Below, piece by piece: positions 1 through 8,343 of a DNA stretch of 64,000 nucleotides. Position numbers and translations under genes: made by a program. Position 1 is the first letter of the stretch. Each line of letters starts with the position of its first letter. The DNA comes from CAYPTY01 sp964413935. Lineage in GTDB: Bacteria; Bacteroidota; Rhodothermia; Balneolales; Balneolaceae. Under the pieces are notes generated by a model. That model saw nothing but the letters and a program-made list of their open reading frames with translations, ran no database searches and had not been told where the DNA came from. The stretch lies in assembly GCA_964413935.1 (NCBI GenBank), contig CAYPTY010000003.1, positions 62,001 through 126,000 of the forward strand, read 5' to 3'.

Positions 1-49
1 CGCTGCCGTCTATACCTTCAAATGTGATGAGCAAAATAAACCGGGATGA

Positions 50-796
50 TTAGTAATCTAGATCGTCGATAAGATCATAAGGTTCTTTCGGCATTGCAAT
101 AGCCAGCCCGATATAAATGATGATGCTGGTACCCCACATGAAGGTAGCCAGTACAGCAAGCAGGCGCACAGCGGTTGAGCTGATGCCGAAGTATTTCGCC
201 AGTCCCCCACATACACCGGAGATCTTCTTATCGGTGCGGGATTTGTAGAGTTTTCGGTTTTCAGCCCGGCTTTTCTTATAGCCATAAGGATCGATATAGG
301 TGCGATCACTGAAACCACGGTCCGATGCTGAAGATTTGGGTGCAAACTGTTCGAAGTCGTTCAGGTGATTGGAAATACCTGAACTCCCGGAATGCGAACT
401 TGTACCGAAATCCACTTCACTACCGTGCACATCATATTTGTACGAGTCTGATCTGGATTTAGAGGATCCGGATGATTTGGATTTTTCTTCTTTCTGCCGG
501 TCTCCTACAAAAAATCCAAAGCCAACCAGGGTGACCAGAACTCCCCCTATCAGCGGTAAAATTTCAACTACATCACTGAGATCAGGGCCGATACTTAAAC
601 CCAGCAATTGCAGGATGAAGGTTAATGCGATAAAAAGGATGGCAAAACCAGATATGGTTGCAAAATTCAGAACACCATCATTGCTTTTGGGTTCATCCTG
701 CAGAAATTCCTGCATGGTGCCCCGAAGTTCAAAATCTTCGAAGTTGAGGGTTCGGGATGTGTTAAATTTATTTTTTTGTCTGGATTGGGTAGCCAT
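50..796 (-). CDS. PspC domain-containing membrane protein
   Basis: A 248-residue protein with a C-terminal PspC domain (about 184-237), recognised by the DKKISGVCGGLAKYFG stretch followed by two hydrophobic segments ending in AMPKEP. PspC family members sit in the inner membrane and usually take part in envelope-stress sensing. Two more predicted membrane helices lie at about 44-66 and 77-97, and a Ser/Lys/Asp-rich, probably disordered linker (about 100-180) separates the two halves. The start is well supported: an AAGGAGG Shine-Dalgarno sequence lies just upstream of the ATG. It is the last gene of a minus-strand run behind the folate gene, with a gap of about 50 bases. No phage-shock partner such as PspA is visible nearby, so its role in stress is inferred from the family only. 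Confidence 0.8.
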   Translation of the reverse strand: MATQSRQKNKFNTSRTLNFEDFELRGTMQEFLQDEPKSNDGVLNFATISGFAILFIALTFILQLLGLSIGPDLSDVVEILPLIGGVLVTLVGFGFFVGDRQKEEKSKSSGSSKSRSDSYKYDVHGSEVDFGTSSHSGSSGISNHLNDFEQFAPKSSASDRGFSDRTYIDPYGYKKSRAENRKLYKSRTDKKISGVCGGLAKYFGISSTAVRLLAVLATFMWGTSIIIYIGLAIAMPKEPYDLIDDLDY

Positions 797-848
797 TTTT
801 TTTCCTCCTTAGCCAACTACGCATCAGCGAGAAGCATGTTGCATACCA

Positions 849-1418
849 TCAGCGAATAATACGCTTTTCCGTGACGATCACATCCAGTGGGACATCGAAA
901 TGATCCACCGGTAGTTCATTCACTACTGTACACTCAAAGCACAAACCTATTTTAATCTGGGAACTTTCGGCCAGAAATCGATCATAAAATCCTTTTCCGT
1001 AACCGATTCGGTTTTTCTTCTCATCCGCCCCAACCATGGGTACTAAAATAAGGTCAGCATCAGCAGGATTGGCCGCTATCACATCCTCAGGTTCCAGTAC
1101 GCCCCATTTGTGTGGTTTCAGGTGATCGATGGATGGTAAAAAACTATGATCCAGCTTGTAAGTTCCACTATGGATTACGGGGACCATCACCTGTTTATCA
1201 TTTGCAAGAAAGTATCGGATAAGTTGCAGGGTATCCACCTCTTTTCGGTTTGCCATGGATATGTAACTGTGGATGCACCTGCCCTGCTTAATTTCGATGA
1301 GGCTTTTTAAACGCTCATGAATTTCTGAGGATTTTCGCTCCCATTCCTCCAGCGAGAGAACATTTCTGTTTTTGAGCAGCTGCTCCCGAAGTGCAGTTTT
1401 TTTATCTGCGATTTTCAT
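849..1418 (-). CDS. 5-formyltetrahydrofolate cyclo-ligase
   Basis: A 189-residue protein of the MTHFS family, which converts 5-formyl-THF to 5,10-methenyl-THF using ATP in the cytoplasm, returning a storage folate to one-carbon metabolism. The family signature GYGKGFYDRFL is at residues 139-149, the basic N-terminal helix (KKTALREQLLKNRN) that binds the nucleotide and folate is present, and the length is normal. The ATG lies one base past the stop of bshC, so the two are almost certainly cotranscribed. The order DUF151, bshC, MTHFS, PspC reads as one minus-strand transcript. Confidence 0.9.
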   Translation of the reverse strand: MKIADKKTALREQLLKNRNVLSLEEWERKSSEIHERLKSLIEIKQGRCIHSYISMANRKEVDTLQLIRYFLANDKQVMVPVIHSGTYKLDHSFLPSIDHLKPHKWGVLEPEDVIAANPADADLILVPMVGADEKKNRIGYGKGFYDRFLAESSQIKIGLCFECTVVNELPVDHFDVPLDVIVTEKRIIR

Positions 1419-1419
1419 C

Positions 1420-3033
1420 CTACAAATGAATCAGATAATGCTGGTCTGGCTGCAGATCCTTCTCCCTGATTTTATCCAGCAACTCTTGCCAGATGCCGTT
1501 ACCATACTTATTCATGAAATAGACAAAAGAAACCGCCCGCTCCTGCAGAATTCCATCCGGGTAGAGTTGTGACTGCACCTTCCGGATACGTTTTATCTGC
1601 GTTTGTTCCTGCTGCTTCTGTGATCGAAAGAGTTTGCCTTTGAGTTTGTCTGTTTCTCCTTTAAAAATTGCCAGCGTTTTTTCTGCAGAAGCCCTGAGTG
1701 AAGCATCCAGTTCTTCGATGCGATCCAGATACTGTTCAGAAACCCCTTCCACATCTTTCACCCACTCTTCGGTAAAAGCGTTTAGATCCAGTTCCTGCGA
1801 TTTGCTCAGATATTCACTGATTAAATCTTCTTCCCTATCGTTATAGCGTCCCACATCGAATGGCAGGCTATCCATGGCTTTCTGAACGGCTGTTTCAAGG
1901 AGGGTAAATCCAAATCGAGGGAGCATGATTGGCATTTTTTTGCCAAAAACCTGATAGTATGGTCGCATCTGTCCGTAGTAAGCCAGTTCCCCGGGACCCG
2001 CTACATAAGCCAGAGTGGGCAGCAGTTCATCCTGAATCACTGGACGCAAAAACACATTTGGTGAAAAACATTCAGGGGTACTTTCAATTTTTTCAAGCAG
2101 CTCCGTCCTGGAAAACACGATCTTATCACTAACCCGATAGTGGCCATCATCATAACTAATTTTAAGTCGGCTGCCGTTTTCGGCTATGTAAAACAAGTTT
2201 GTTGAACCCAGCTGCACCTGTTGGTGATAGTATTGTTCAATTCGCTTGCTCTGCGCTTCCAGCTTTTGTTCAATTTCGTCTCTCTTTTTGATACTCGTTT
2301 TAAAAGTTTCCCTGAACAACTTCTTTATTTCAGGATGCTGAGAACCGGCAATGAGGAGCCCTTGGCCCCGGAAAATACGGGCTATAAGCTGAGCAAAAGC
2401 AGAGCTATGCAGTTTTCCATCCTGATAGCATTCATCAATAAGTTGGAAAAGTTCAGTGCTGAAATCGGTTTCATGGAGAATTTTCTCCAGTTCGGCACGC
2501 AGCTCTGAAAAGGATTTAAGTTGTATTTCGGATACCGGTTTTTCTGATTCATCCGCTGGCAAACTTAAGGTGTCGGCTTCTTCTCTGCCAGGAAAGCGAA
2601 GCAGGTTAATTTCATCAAAATCGTGATCCTCGTCAGCAAGCCAGAAAACCGGAATAATTGTCTTATTCAGCAATTGTGACCACGTATGAGCAAAATGTAT
2701 GGCCGTCAGAGTTTTGTATATGGTGTAGAGCGGTCCGCCTAATAGTCCGAGCTGCTGTCCGGTAACAATAACCTGAACTCCGGGCTCGGCCAGTTTTTGG
2801 AGCACCTCATCTTGCAATTCCTTTATCCCAAGATCTTTGTGATACTGTTCAAGAGCCTGAAGCTTTTCGGGTAGAACGGGAGCACTATCCAGCGCTTCAG
2901 AAAAGGATTTTACCGCATCGGTATCGAAAGGATTTTCGGAGTAGAAGTCAGATAATTTTGCATAGTCTGAGGTGTAATCCTGTATTAAGTCTGAGGCGTT
3001 TAGGGTACGATACGAACAGGGAATAAATTCCAA
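1420..3033 (-). CDS. bshC: Bacillithiol biosynthesis cysteine-adding enzyme BshC
   Basis: A 537-residue protein matching BshC, proposed to add cysteine to GlcN-malate in the last step of bacillithiol synthesis. Visible hallmarks are TGQQLGLLGGPLYTIYK at 91-107 and PVFWLADEDHDFDEI at 128-142, both in the nucleotidyl-transferase-like core, and a C-terminal coiled-coil segment at roughly 430-500 rich in Lys and Gln. Length is typical for the family (about 530-540). The gene starts two bases after the DUF151 gene and ends one base before the folate gene. BshA and BshB are not in this window. The presence of bshC suggests the organism uses bacillithiol as its low-molecular-weight thiol, as in Firmicutes and many Bacteroidota. 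Confidence 0.93.
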   Translation of the reverse strand: MEFIPCSYRTLNASDLIQDYTSDYAKLSDFYSENPFDTDAVKSFSEALDSAPVLPEKLQALEQYHKDLGIKELQDEVLQKLAEPGVQVIVTGQQLGLLGGPLYTIYKTLTAIHFAHTWSQLLNKTIIPVFWLADEDHDFDEINLLRFPGREEADTLSLPADESEKPVSEIQLKSFSELRAELEKILHETDFSTELFQLIDECYQDGKLHSSAFAQLIARIFRGQGLLIAGSQHPEIKKLFRETFKTSIKKRDEIEQKLEAQSKRIEQYYHQQVQLGSTNLFYIAENGSRLKISYDDGHYRVSDKIVFSRTELLEKIESTPECFSPNVFLRPVIQDELLPTLAYVAGPGELAYYGQMRPYYQVFGKKMPIMLPRFGFTLLETAVQKAMDSLPFDVGRYNDREEDLISEYLSKSQELDLNAFTEEWVKDVEGVSEQYLDRIEELDASLRASAEKTLAIFKGETDKLKGKLFRSQKQQEQTQIKRIRKVQSQLYPDGILQERAVSFVYFMNKYGNGIWQELLDKIREKDLQPDQHYLIHL

Positions 3034-3035
3034 GA

Positions 3036-3617
3036 CTATCCTTTCAGCTTTTGTATCTGATCGCGGATTTTTGCCGCCTTCTCATAATTTTCGGTTTCTA
3101 TAGCTGTTCGGAGTTCCTCCTTAAGCTTATCAAGCTGTGAAAGTTCTTTGGGCGCTTCCACTGTTGCTTCAGTTTCTTTTTGCTGGGTTTCAGCGGCTTC
3201 GCTCTCCTCCACCGATGAAATACCGGCTTCATCAAGCACCTCAGAATTCACGAATATATCGGCACCGAAACGAACGGCCAGCGCGATGGCATCACTGGGT
3301 CGGGCATCCAGCTCCACCATTTGGCCATCTTTTTCAAATACGATAAGTGCGTAGAAGGTACCCTCACTTAATTCATTGATAAAGACTTCACTGACTTCTG
3401 AGTCGAAACTAAGTACCATGTTCTTAAGCAGATCATGGGTCATCGGGCGGGGCGGTTTTATATTTTCCAGTTCAAGTGCAATAGCCTGTGCTTCAAAAGA
3501 TCCAATAATAATAGGTAAGCGTCTGTTTCCGTCTACTTCATTCAGAATGAGCGCATAAGCCCCACCGCTGCTCGGGCTGGTGGACAACCCGAGTATTTCC
3601 ATCTGTATCTTACTCAA
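3036..3617 (-). CDS. Bifunctional nuclease (DUF151) with C-terminal UVR motif
   Basis: A 193-residue protein with an N-terminal DUF151 (bifunctional nuclease) domain at about 1-135, shown by LPIIIGSFEAQAIAL and LDARPSDAIALAVRFGADIF, an acidic Glu/Thr-rich linker at about 138-160, and a UVR motif at about 162-193 (LKEELRTAIETENYEKAAKIRDQI with one break). DUF151 proteins have reported DNase/RNase activity. UVR motifs mediate protein contacts in UvrB/UvrC and in Clp-associated proteins. The DUF151-UVR fusion is common in Bacteroidota. The gene is first in the run towards bshC and faces nuoA across a 171-base divergent region in which I found no convincing promoter. Confidence 0.85.
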   Translation of the reverse strand: MSKIQMEILGLSTSPSSGGAYALILNEVDGNRRLPIIIGSFEAQAIALELENIKPPRPMTHDLLKNMVLSFDSEVSEVFINELSEGTFYALIVFEKDGQMVELDARPSDAIALAVRFGADIFVNSEVLDEAGISSVEESEAAETQQKETEATVEAPKELSQLDKLKEELRTAIETENYEKAAKIRDQIQKLKG

Positions 3618-3788
3618 ATCAATCCTTTTCTTTGCAATTGTTGATCGGTGAACAAGTTAGTCAAAAATGAAAAGACTTACGGAGAATAACCAACATTCTT
3701 TAAATGACTGGTATATGCATGCAGGCTGAAATCAAGGGTAGAACCTGTTCAAAAATTAAGCATCAAATTTGATTGACTTTGCAGGCAT

Positions 3789-4199
3789 ATGAACCTAATT
3801 TTGCCCCTCAATCAGATCAGACCAGACATGCTCGAAAGCTACTTTCCGATACTCATCCTGGCCGGCATTGCCATATTTTTAGCCATCGTGTTAATGACAC
3901 TTTCCCGTGTACTTGGCCCATACCGTCCGAACAAGCACAAGCTGAACCCATACGAAAGTGGTATGGACCCGATTGGGGAAGCCAGAGAGCGTTATTCCAT
4001 TAGCTTCTATCTGGTAGCCATGGAATTCATCGTTTTCGATCTTGAAGTGGTTTTCATTTATCCCTGGGCAGTTCGTTATCTGGAGCTTGGCCCCGGAACG
4101 TTTATGGCTATGACGATCTTTATTGTAGTACTGTTTGTGGGGCTTATTTACACCTTGAAAAAAGGAACCCTCGACTGGGATCTGAAGAAACAAATTTAA
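3789..4199 (+). CDS. nuoA: NADH-quinone oxidoreductase subunit A
   Basis: A 136-residue membrane subunit of complex I with three predicted helices at about 16-38, 75-97 and 101-125. Family hallmarks are PYESGMDPIGEARERYSISFY and the acidic helix containing FDLEVVF, which carries the conserved Asp/Glu residues near the quinone cavity. The chosen ATG has AGG four bases upstream. An alternative ATG at 3828 (MLESYFPILIL) matches the usual NuoA N-terminus and could be the true start, giving 123 residues. It is the first gene of the nuoA-H operon, followed by nuoB after 12 bases. Confidence 0.93.
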   Translation: MNLILPLNQIRPDMLESYFPILILAGIAIFLAIVLMTLSRVLGPYRPNKHKLNPYESGMDPIGEARERYSISFYLVAMEFIVFDLEVVFIYPWAVRYLELGPGTFMAMTIFIVVLFVGLIYTLKKGTLDWDLKKQI

Positions 4200-4211
4200 T
4201 CAATATTCATC

Positions 4212-4694
4212 ATGGGATTAGAATCCGCACTTGGCGAAGGTTATCTGACCACACGAATCGACTCACTTGTAAACTGGGCCCGGGCTAATGCTGCCTGGCC
4301 AATGCCTATGGGCCTGGCCTGTTGTGCAATCGAAATGATGGCATTTGCGGGACCAAAGTACGATGTTTCCCGTTTTGGCTCTGAAGTGTTTCGTTTCTCC
4401 CCCCGTCAAAGCGATGTAATGATTGTTGCCGGCTGGTGCACCTATAAAATGTCGCATGCCATCCGAAGAATCTGGGATCAAATGCCTGATCCAAAATGGT
4501 GTATTGCTATGGGCGCCTGTGCCTCTACTGGTGGAATGCATCGCTGCTACGGCGTAGTGCAAGGGGTTGATAATTTCCTGCCAGTTGATGCCTATGTGTC
4601 TGGATGCCCTCCAAGACCAGACGCTGTGATTCATGCCCTCATGAAAATCCAAGACAAAATTAAGAAGGAACACTCCGTACTTCTGGATACCTGA
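4212..4694 (+). CDS. nuoB: NADH-quinone oxidoreductase subunit B
   Basis: A 160-residue peripheral-arm subunit that holds the terminal [4Fe-4S] cluster N2, which passes electrons to quinone. The four cluster ligands are visible: the adjacent C37-C38 pair (LACCAIEMM), C103 (GACASTGG) and C132 (SGCPPRPDA), with the spacing of E. coli NuoB. The GWCTYKM segment at 74-80 is also conserved. The length is short but normal for bacterial NuoB without a C-terminal extension. nuoC begins one base after its stop. Confidence 0.97.
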   Translation: MGLESALGEGYLTTRIDSLVNWARANAAWPMPMGLACCAIEMMAFAGPKYDVSRFGSEVFRFSPRQSDVMIVAGWCTYKMSHAIRRIWDQMPDPKWCIAMGACASTGGMHRCYGVVQGVDNFLPVDAYVSGCPPRPDAVIHALMKIQDKIKKEHSVLLDT

Positions 4695-4695
4695 T

Positions 4696-5208
4696 ATGAG
4701 TTTAGAATTAAATGAAAATCTACAGGCTGTGACGGATGCTCTGTCAGAGAAATTTTCAGACAAACTTATAGAGGCCTATCAGAGCAGTGGAGACACCTAT
4801 TTCAGGGTTGAAGCGGACTCCATTCGCGAGATTGCCGGCTTTCTTAAAAGCGAATTACACTATATATATCTAACAGATATTATAGGTACTGACCGTTACA
4901 CATCAGAAGAGCGGTTTGAAGTTATTTATGTACTCATGAACCTCAGAGTGCAACAACGTATTTTTGTGAAAGTGAGAGTTGAGGAAGAAGATCCCGTGCT
5001 TGATTCAGTATGCAATGTATGGCTATCTGCTAACTGGCACGAACGTGAAGTTTATGACATGTTCGGTGTTCGATTCAACGACCATCCGGATCTGCGCCGT
5101 GTTTATCTGCCGGAAGATTTTGATTACTTCCCGCTAAGAAAAGAGTTTCCATTGCTTGGGATTCCTGGCTCCATCGACCTTCCACACACAACCCCAGATT
5201 CTGAATAA
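4696..5208 (+). CDS. nuoC: NADH-quinone oxidoreductase subunit C
   Basis: A 170-residue subunit of the peripheral arm (30-kDa subunit family), a structural part of the quinone module that contacts NuoD. The signature WLSANWHEREVYDMFGV at about 110-126 and the C-terminal DLRRVYLPEDFDYFPLRKEFP are characteristic. NuoC and NuoD are separate genes here, unlike the fused NuoCD of E. coli. It lies between nuoB (one-base gap) and nuoD (five-base gap). Confidence 0.96.
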   Translation: MSLELNENLQAVTDALSEKFSDKLIEAYQSSGDTYFRVEADSIREIAGFLKSELHYIYLTDIIGTDRYTSEERFEVIYVLMNLRVQQRIFVKVRVEEEDPVLDSVCNVWLSANWHEREVYDMFGVRFNDHPDLRRVYLPEDFDYFPLRKEFPLLGIPGSIDLPHTTPDSE

Positions 5209-5213
5209 GCATT

Positions 5214-6506
5214 ATGAAGGTTACCAATATTGACTCCAAGTCGAATCCCCAATTCCTGAAAGAGCATCAGCATGGACTCTATCGAAGTCTGGAGGATAAG
5301 CACACAACCTTTGAGGATGTGGATTCCACCGATCCGCTGAATGCAAAGATGATTCTGAACATGGGTCCTCAGCACCCGGCCACCCATGGTGTACTCAGAC
5401 TGCTCCTGCAGCTGAAGGGAGAATCCATTGAAAAGTCAAAGCTGGATGTTGGATACCTGCACCGCGGGGTTGAAAAAATTGCCGAGAATAAAACCTATCA
5501 GGAATTCATGCCCTACACCGATCGCATGGATTACCTATCCCCTTATTCTAATAATGTTGCCCTTTGTACGGCTGTTGAAAAGATTGCAAGCGTAGAGGTG
5601 CCTGAGCGCGCTCATTATATCCGAATGATTGGTTGTGAGCTGGCCCGAATTTCCTCTCACCTGCTGTGGCTGGGTACCATGGTGATGGATGCCGGAGCTA
5701 TTTCTTTCTTTATCTGGACCTTTCGCGAGCGTGAAAAGATCTATGACATTTTCGATCAGCTGGCCGGACATCGTTTTACTGTGTCACACTCACGCATCGG
5801 TGGAGTTGCAAATGACCTGACCGATCAGGCTGTGGCGATGATAAAAGAATTTATAAACACCTTTCCGAATGAACTAACCGACTGGCATAAACTGCTGGAC
5901 CGAAACCGTATTTTCATCGATCGGAATGAAGGTGTAGGTGTACTCCATACTGAGGACGCCCTGAATTACGGAGCAACCGGACCGGTTCTCAGGGCTGCCG
6001 GATTTGCCTACGACATTCGTAAAGTATCTCCCTATGCCCGGTATGATGAAATAGAATTTGAAGTTCCCACCCGGCTTGAGGGTGATAACCTGGCCCGATA
6101 TTTCGTTCGCATGGAAGAGATAAGCGAAAGTGTGCGAATTATCCGCCAGTGTCTGGATAAGCTTCCCAAAGGCCCCGTCAGAACGGATAATGCGAAGCAG
6201 GCATATCCTTCAAAAGATGAGGTTTATTACTCCATGGAAGGTATGATTCACGATTTTATGATGACAGACACCGGTATTTGTCCACCGGAAGGCGCTGAGG
6301 CTTATCACGCGGTTGAATCACCTAAAGGTGAACTGGGTTACTTTATTCAGAGTGATGGAACAGGCCATCCCTGGAGAATGAAAATTAACGCCCCCTCCTT
6401 TAAAAACCTGCAGGTACTGGAAAACATTATGGACGGTGAAATGGTAGCCGATACGGTTGTAATTATCGGTGGTATGGACCCGGTAATGGGAGAAGCAGAC
6501 AAATAA
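5214..6506 (+). CDS. nuoD: NADH-quinone oxidoreductase subunit D
   Basis: A 430-residue 49-kDa-type subunit forming the quinone-binding pocket with NuoB. It shows NMGPQHPATHGVLRLLLQL at about 49-67 (the conserved HPATHG loop that contacts the quinone head), YLHRGVEKIAE, YTDRMDYLSPY, and the C-terminal IIGGMDPVMGEADK close to the usual DPVxGExDR ending. The first 35 or so residues before the core are slightly longer than in many homologues. It sits in the middle of the nuo operon, with nuoE starting three bases later. Confidence 0.97.
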   Translation: MKVTNIDSKSNPQFLKEHQHGLYRSLEDKHTTFEDVDSTDPLNAKMILNMGPQHPATHGVLRLLLQLKGESIEKSKLDVGYLHRGVEKIAENKTYQEFMPYTDRMDYLSPYSNNVALCTAVEKIASVEVPERAHYIRMIGCELARISSHLLWLGTMVMDAGAISFFIWTFREREKIYDIFDQLAGHRFTVSHSRIGGVANDLTDQAVAMIKEFINTFPNELTDWHKLLDRNRIFIDRNEGVGVLHTEDALNYGATGPVLRAAGFAYDIRKVSPYARYDEIEFEVPTRLEGDNLARYFVRMEEISESVRIIRQCLDKLPKGPVRTDNAKQAYPSKDEVYYSMEGMIHDFMMTDTGICPPEGAEAYHAVESPKGELGYFIQSDGTGHPWRMKINAPSFKNLQVLENIMDGEMVADTVVIIGGMDPVMGEADK

Positions 6507-6509
6507 ATT

Positions 6510-7043
6510 ATGAAATACGAATTCAGCTCCGAAGAATTAGAAGAAATCGAAAAGATTAAGGCCAAATATCCGACTGTAATGCCGGCGACTATGCCCGTTC
6601 TGTGGATGGCTCAGGATAAATTCGGGCATGTGGAACCCGAAGTACAGAAACTGGTAGCCGAAACCCTGGGCCTGCCTGAAGCGCACGTACACGGTGTTGC
6701 TTCATTCTACACCCAGTATTACAAAGAAAAGATGGGCAAATACGTACTTGATGTATGTACCACTACCAGCTGTCAGCTTTGTGGTGGATATGAAATACTG
6801 CACCATCTTGAAGAGAAACTGGGCATTAAAGCCGGTGAAACCACTGATGACGGCCTCTTCAGTATTCAGTCTGTGGAATGTCTGGGGGCCTGTGGCTATG
6901 CACCCATGCTTCAGATAACCAATGGTGTACATGTCAATAACCTGACCAAGGAAAAAGTTGACCAGCTCATCGAAGACCTCAAAAATGACAAGCTTCCCGA
7001 ATTTGATTCAGTAGGGATGCCCCTCAATAAATCTCTGGTATAA
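6510..7043 (+). CDS. nuoE: NADH-quinone oxidoreductase subunit E
   Basis: A 177-residue thioredoxin-like [2Fe-2S] protein (24-kDa subunit) holding cluster N1a next to the flavin in NuoF. Cluster ligands are visible as C83 and C88 (VCTTTSC) and C124 and C128 (ECLGACG). An N-terminal helical region with HVHGVASFYTQY is typical. The C-terminal tail after about residue 160 is a short variable extension. It is translated in tandem with nuoF, whose ATG lies two bases past the stop. Confidence 0.96.
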   Translation: MKYEFSSEELEEIEKIKAKYPTVMPATMPVLWMAQDKFGHVEPEVQKLVAETLGLPEAHVHGVASFYTQYYKEKMGKYVLDVCTTTSCQLCGGYEILHHLEEKLGIKAGETTDDGLFSIQSVECLGACGYAPMLQITNGVHVNNLTKEKVDQLIEDLKNDKLPEFDSVGMPLNKSLV

Positions 7044-7045
7044 TT

Positions 7046-8332
7046 ATGTCAGCCGACTGGAAATCATTTAAACCTGTAATCATACCGGATATCCCCAATC
7101 TGAAGGATATCAGCGTATATGAGAAAAACGGCGGATATTCGGCATGGAAATCCGTGCTTAAAGAGGATAAATGGGAACCAAAGGCCGTGATAGACGAGGT
7201 AAAGGCTGCCAATATCCGGGGCAGAGGCGGTGCTGGATTTAATGCCGGTCTGAAATGGAGTTTTATGCCGCCAAATGATGGCGGAGCACGATATCTGGCC
7301 TGTAACGGGGATGAATCAGAACCGGGTACTTTCAAGGACCGCAAAATCTTTGAGTACAACCCACACCTCTTTATTGAAGGTGCACTCATTGCAGCATATG
7401 CAATGGAAGTAACCACAATTTATGTGTACATCCGCGGTGAGTACCGGGATTACATTCGTATGATGGATACTGCACTGGCTCAGGCTTACGAAAAGGGCTA
7501 CATCGGCGAAAATATTCAAGGCTCAGGTTACAGTGTGAATTTCTACACGGTAACGGGCGCGGGTGCTTATATCTGTGGCGAGGAAACCTCCATGCTTGAA
7601 TCGCTGGAAGGTAAACGCGGATATCCAAGGGTTAAACCTCCGTTTCCTGCACAAAAAGGTTTATGGGGCCGCCCTACCACCATCAACAACATCGAAACCC
7701 TGGCCAATGTACCTGGCGTAATCAACAATGGTGCTGACTGGTTTAAATCCATTGGTGCGGAGAATCACCCGGGGCCGATGCTTTATGGTATTTCAGGACA
7801 TATAAATCGGCCAGGTGTTTATGAATTGCCATCCGGGGTTCCGGTTCTTGACCTTATTAACGATGTTGCCGGCGGAATGCGCGGTGGAAAAAAACTGAAA
7901 GCCGTAATTCCGGGCGGATCATCCACTCCTATCCTTCGCGGAGACGCACTGGATGGAGTTACCATGGATTCTGATTCACTCAGAGAAGCCGGAACCATGC
8001 TGGGAACAGCAGGAATGATTGTGATGGATGAGGATACGGATATGGTCGAGATGTTATGGCGTATCTCCCACTTCTACCATCATGAGTCATGCGGACAGTG
8101 TACCCCCTGCCGTGAAGGTACCGGATGGCTTGAAAAGGTATTGATCAAAATTAAAAATGGTGAAGGTGAGATGAGGGATCTTGACCTTCTTGTTGATATT
8201 ACCGGGCAAATGGAAGGCAGAACCATTTGTGCACTGGCTGATGCGGCTGCATGGCCGGTACGGTATACCATTGAGCGCTTCCGGGATGAATTCGAAGCGC
8301 GTTGTAAGAAATCAGTTCACGCAGTTGCATAA
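7046..8332 (+). CDS. nuoF: NADH-quinone oxidoreductase subunit F
   Basis: A 428-residue flavoprotein (51-kDa subunit) that oxidises NADH through FMN and feeds electrons to cluster N3. The NADH-binding glycine loop GRGGAGFNAGLKW is at 59-71. The FMN region GAGAYICGEETSMLESLEG follows at about 172-190, and the [4Fe-4S] ligands are C349, C352 and C355 (ESCGQCTPCREGTG) with C395 (RTICALADAAAW). The length is that of standard bacterial NuoF. It precedes nuoG by 11 bases and completes the NADH-dehydrogenase module with NuoE and NuoG. Confidence 0.97.
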   Translation: MSADWKSFKPVIIPDIPNLKDISVYEKNGGYSAWKSVLKEDKWEPKAVIDEVKAANIRGRGGAGFNAGLKWSFMPPNDGGARYLACNGDESEPGTFKDRKIFEYNPHLFIEGALIAAYAMEVTTIYVYIRGEYRDYIRMMDTALAQAYEKGYIGENIQGSGYSVNFYTVTGAGAYICGEETSMLESLEGKRGYPRVKPPFPAQKGLWGRPTTINNIETLANVPGVINNGADWFKSIGAENHPGPMLYGISGHINRPGVYELPSGVPVLDLINDVAGGMRGGKKLKAVIPGGSSTPILRGDALDGVTMDSDSLREAGTMLGTAGMIVMDEDTDMVEMLWRISHFYHHESCGQCTPCREGTGWLEKVLIKIKNGEGEMRDLDLLVDITGQMEGRTICALADAAAWPVRYTIERFRDEFEARCKKSVHAVA

Positions 8333-8343
8333 ACAAAGGAAGA

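Noticed and set aside
3740..3788. Possible -7 element TGACTTTG just before nuoA
   Set aside because: The second base does not fit TAnnTTTG, no TTG is found at 19-21 bases, and the transcript would be almost leaderless.
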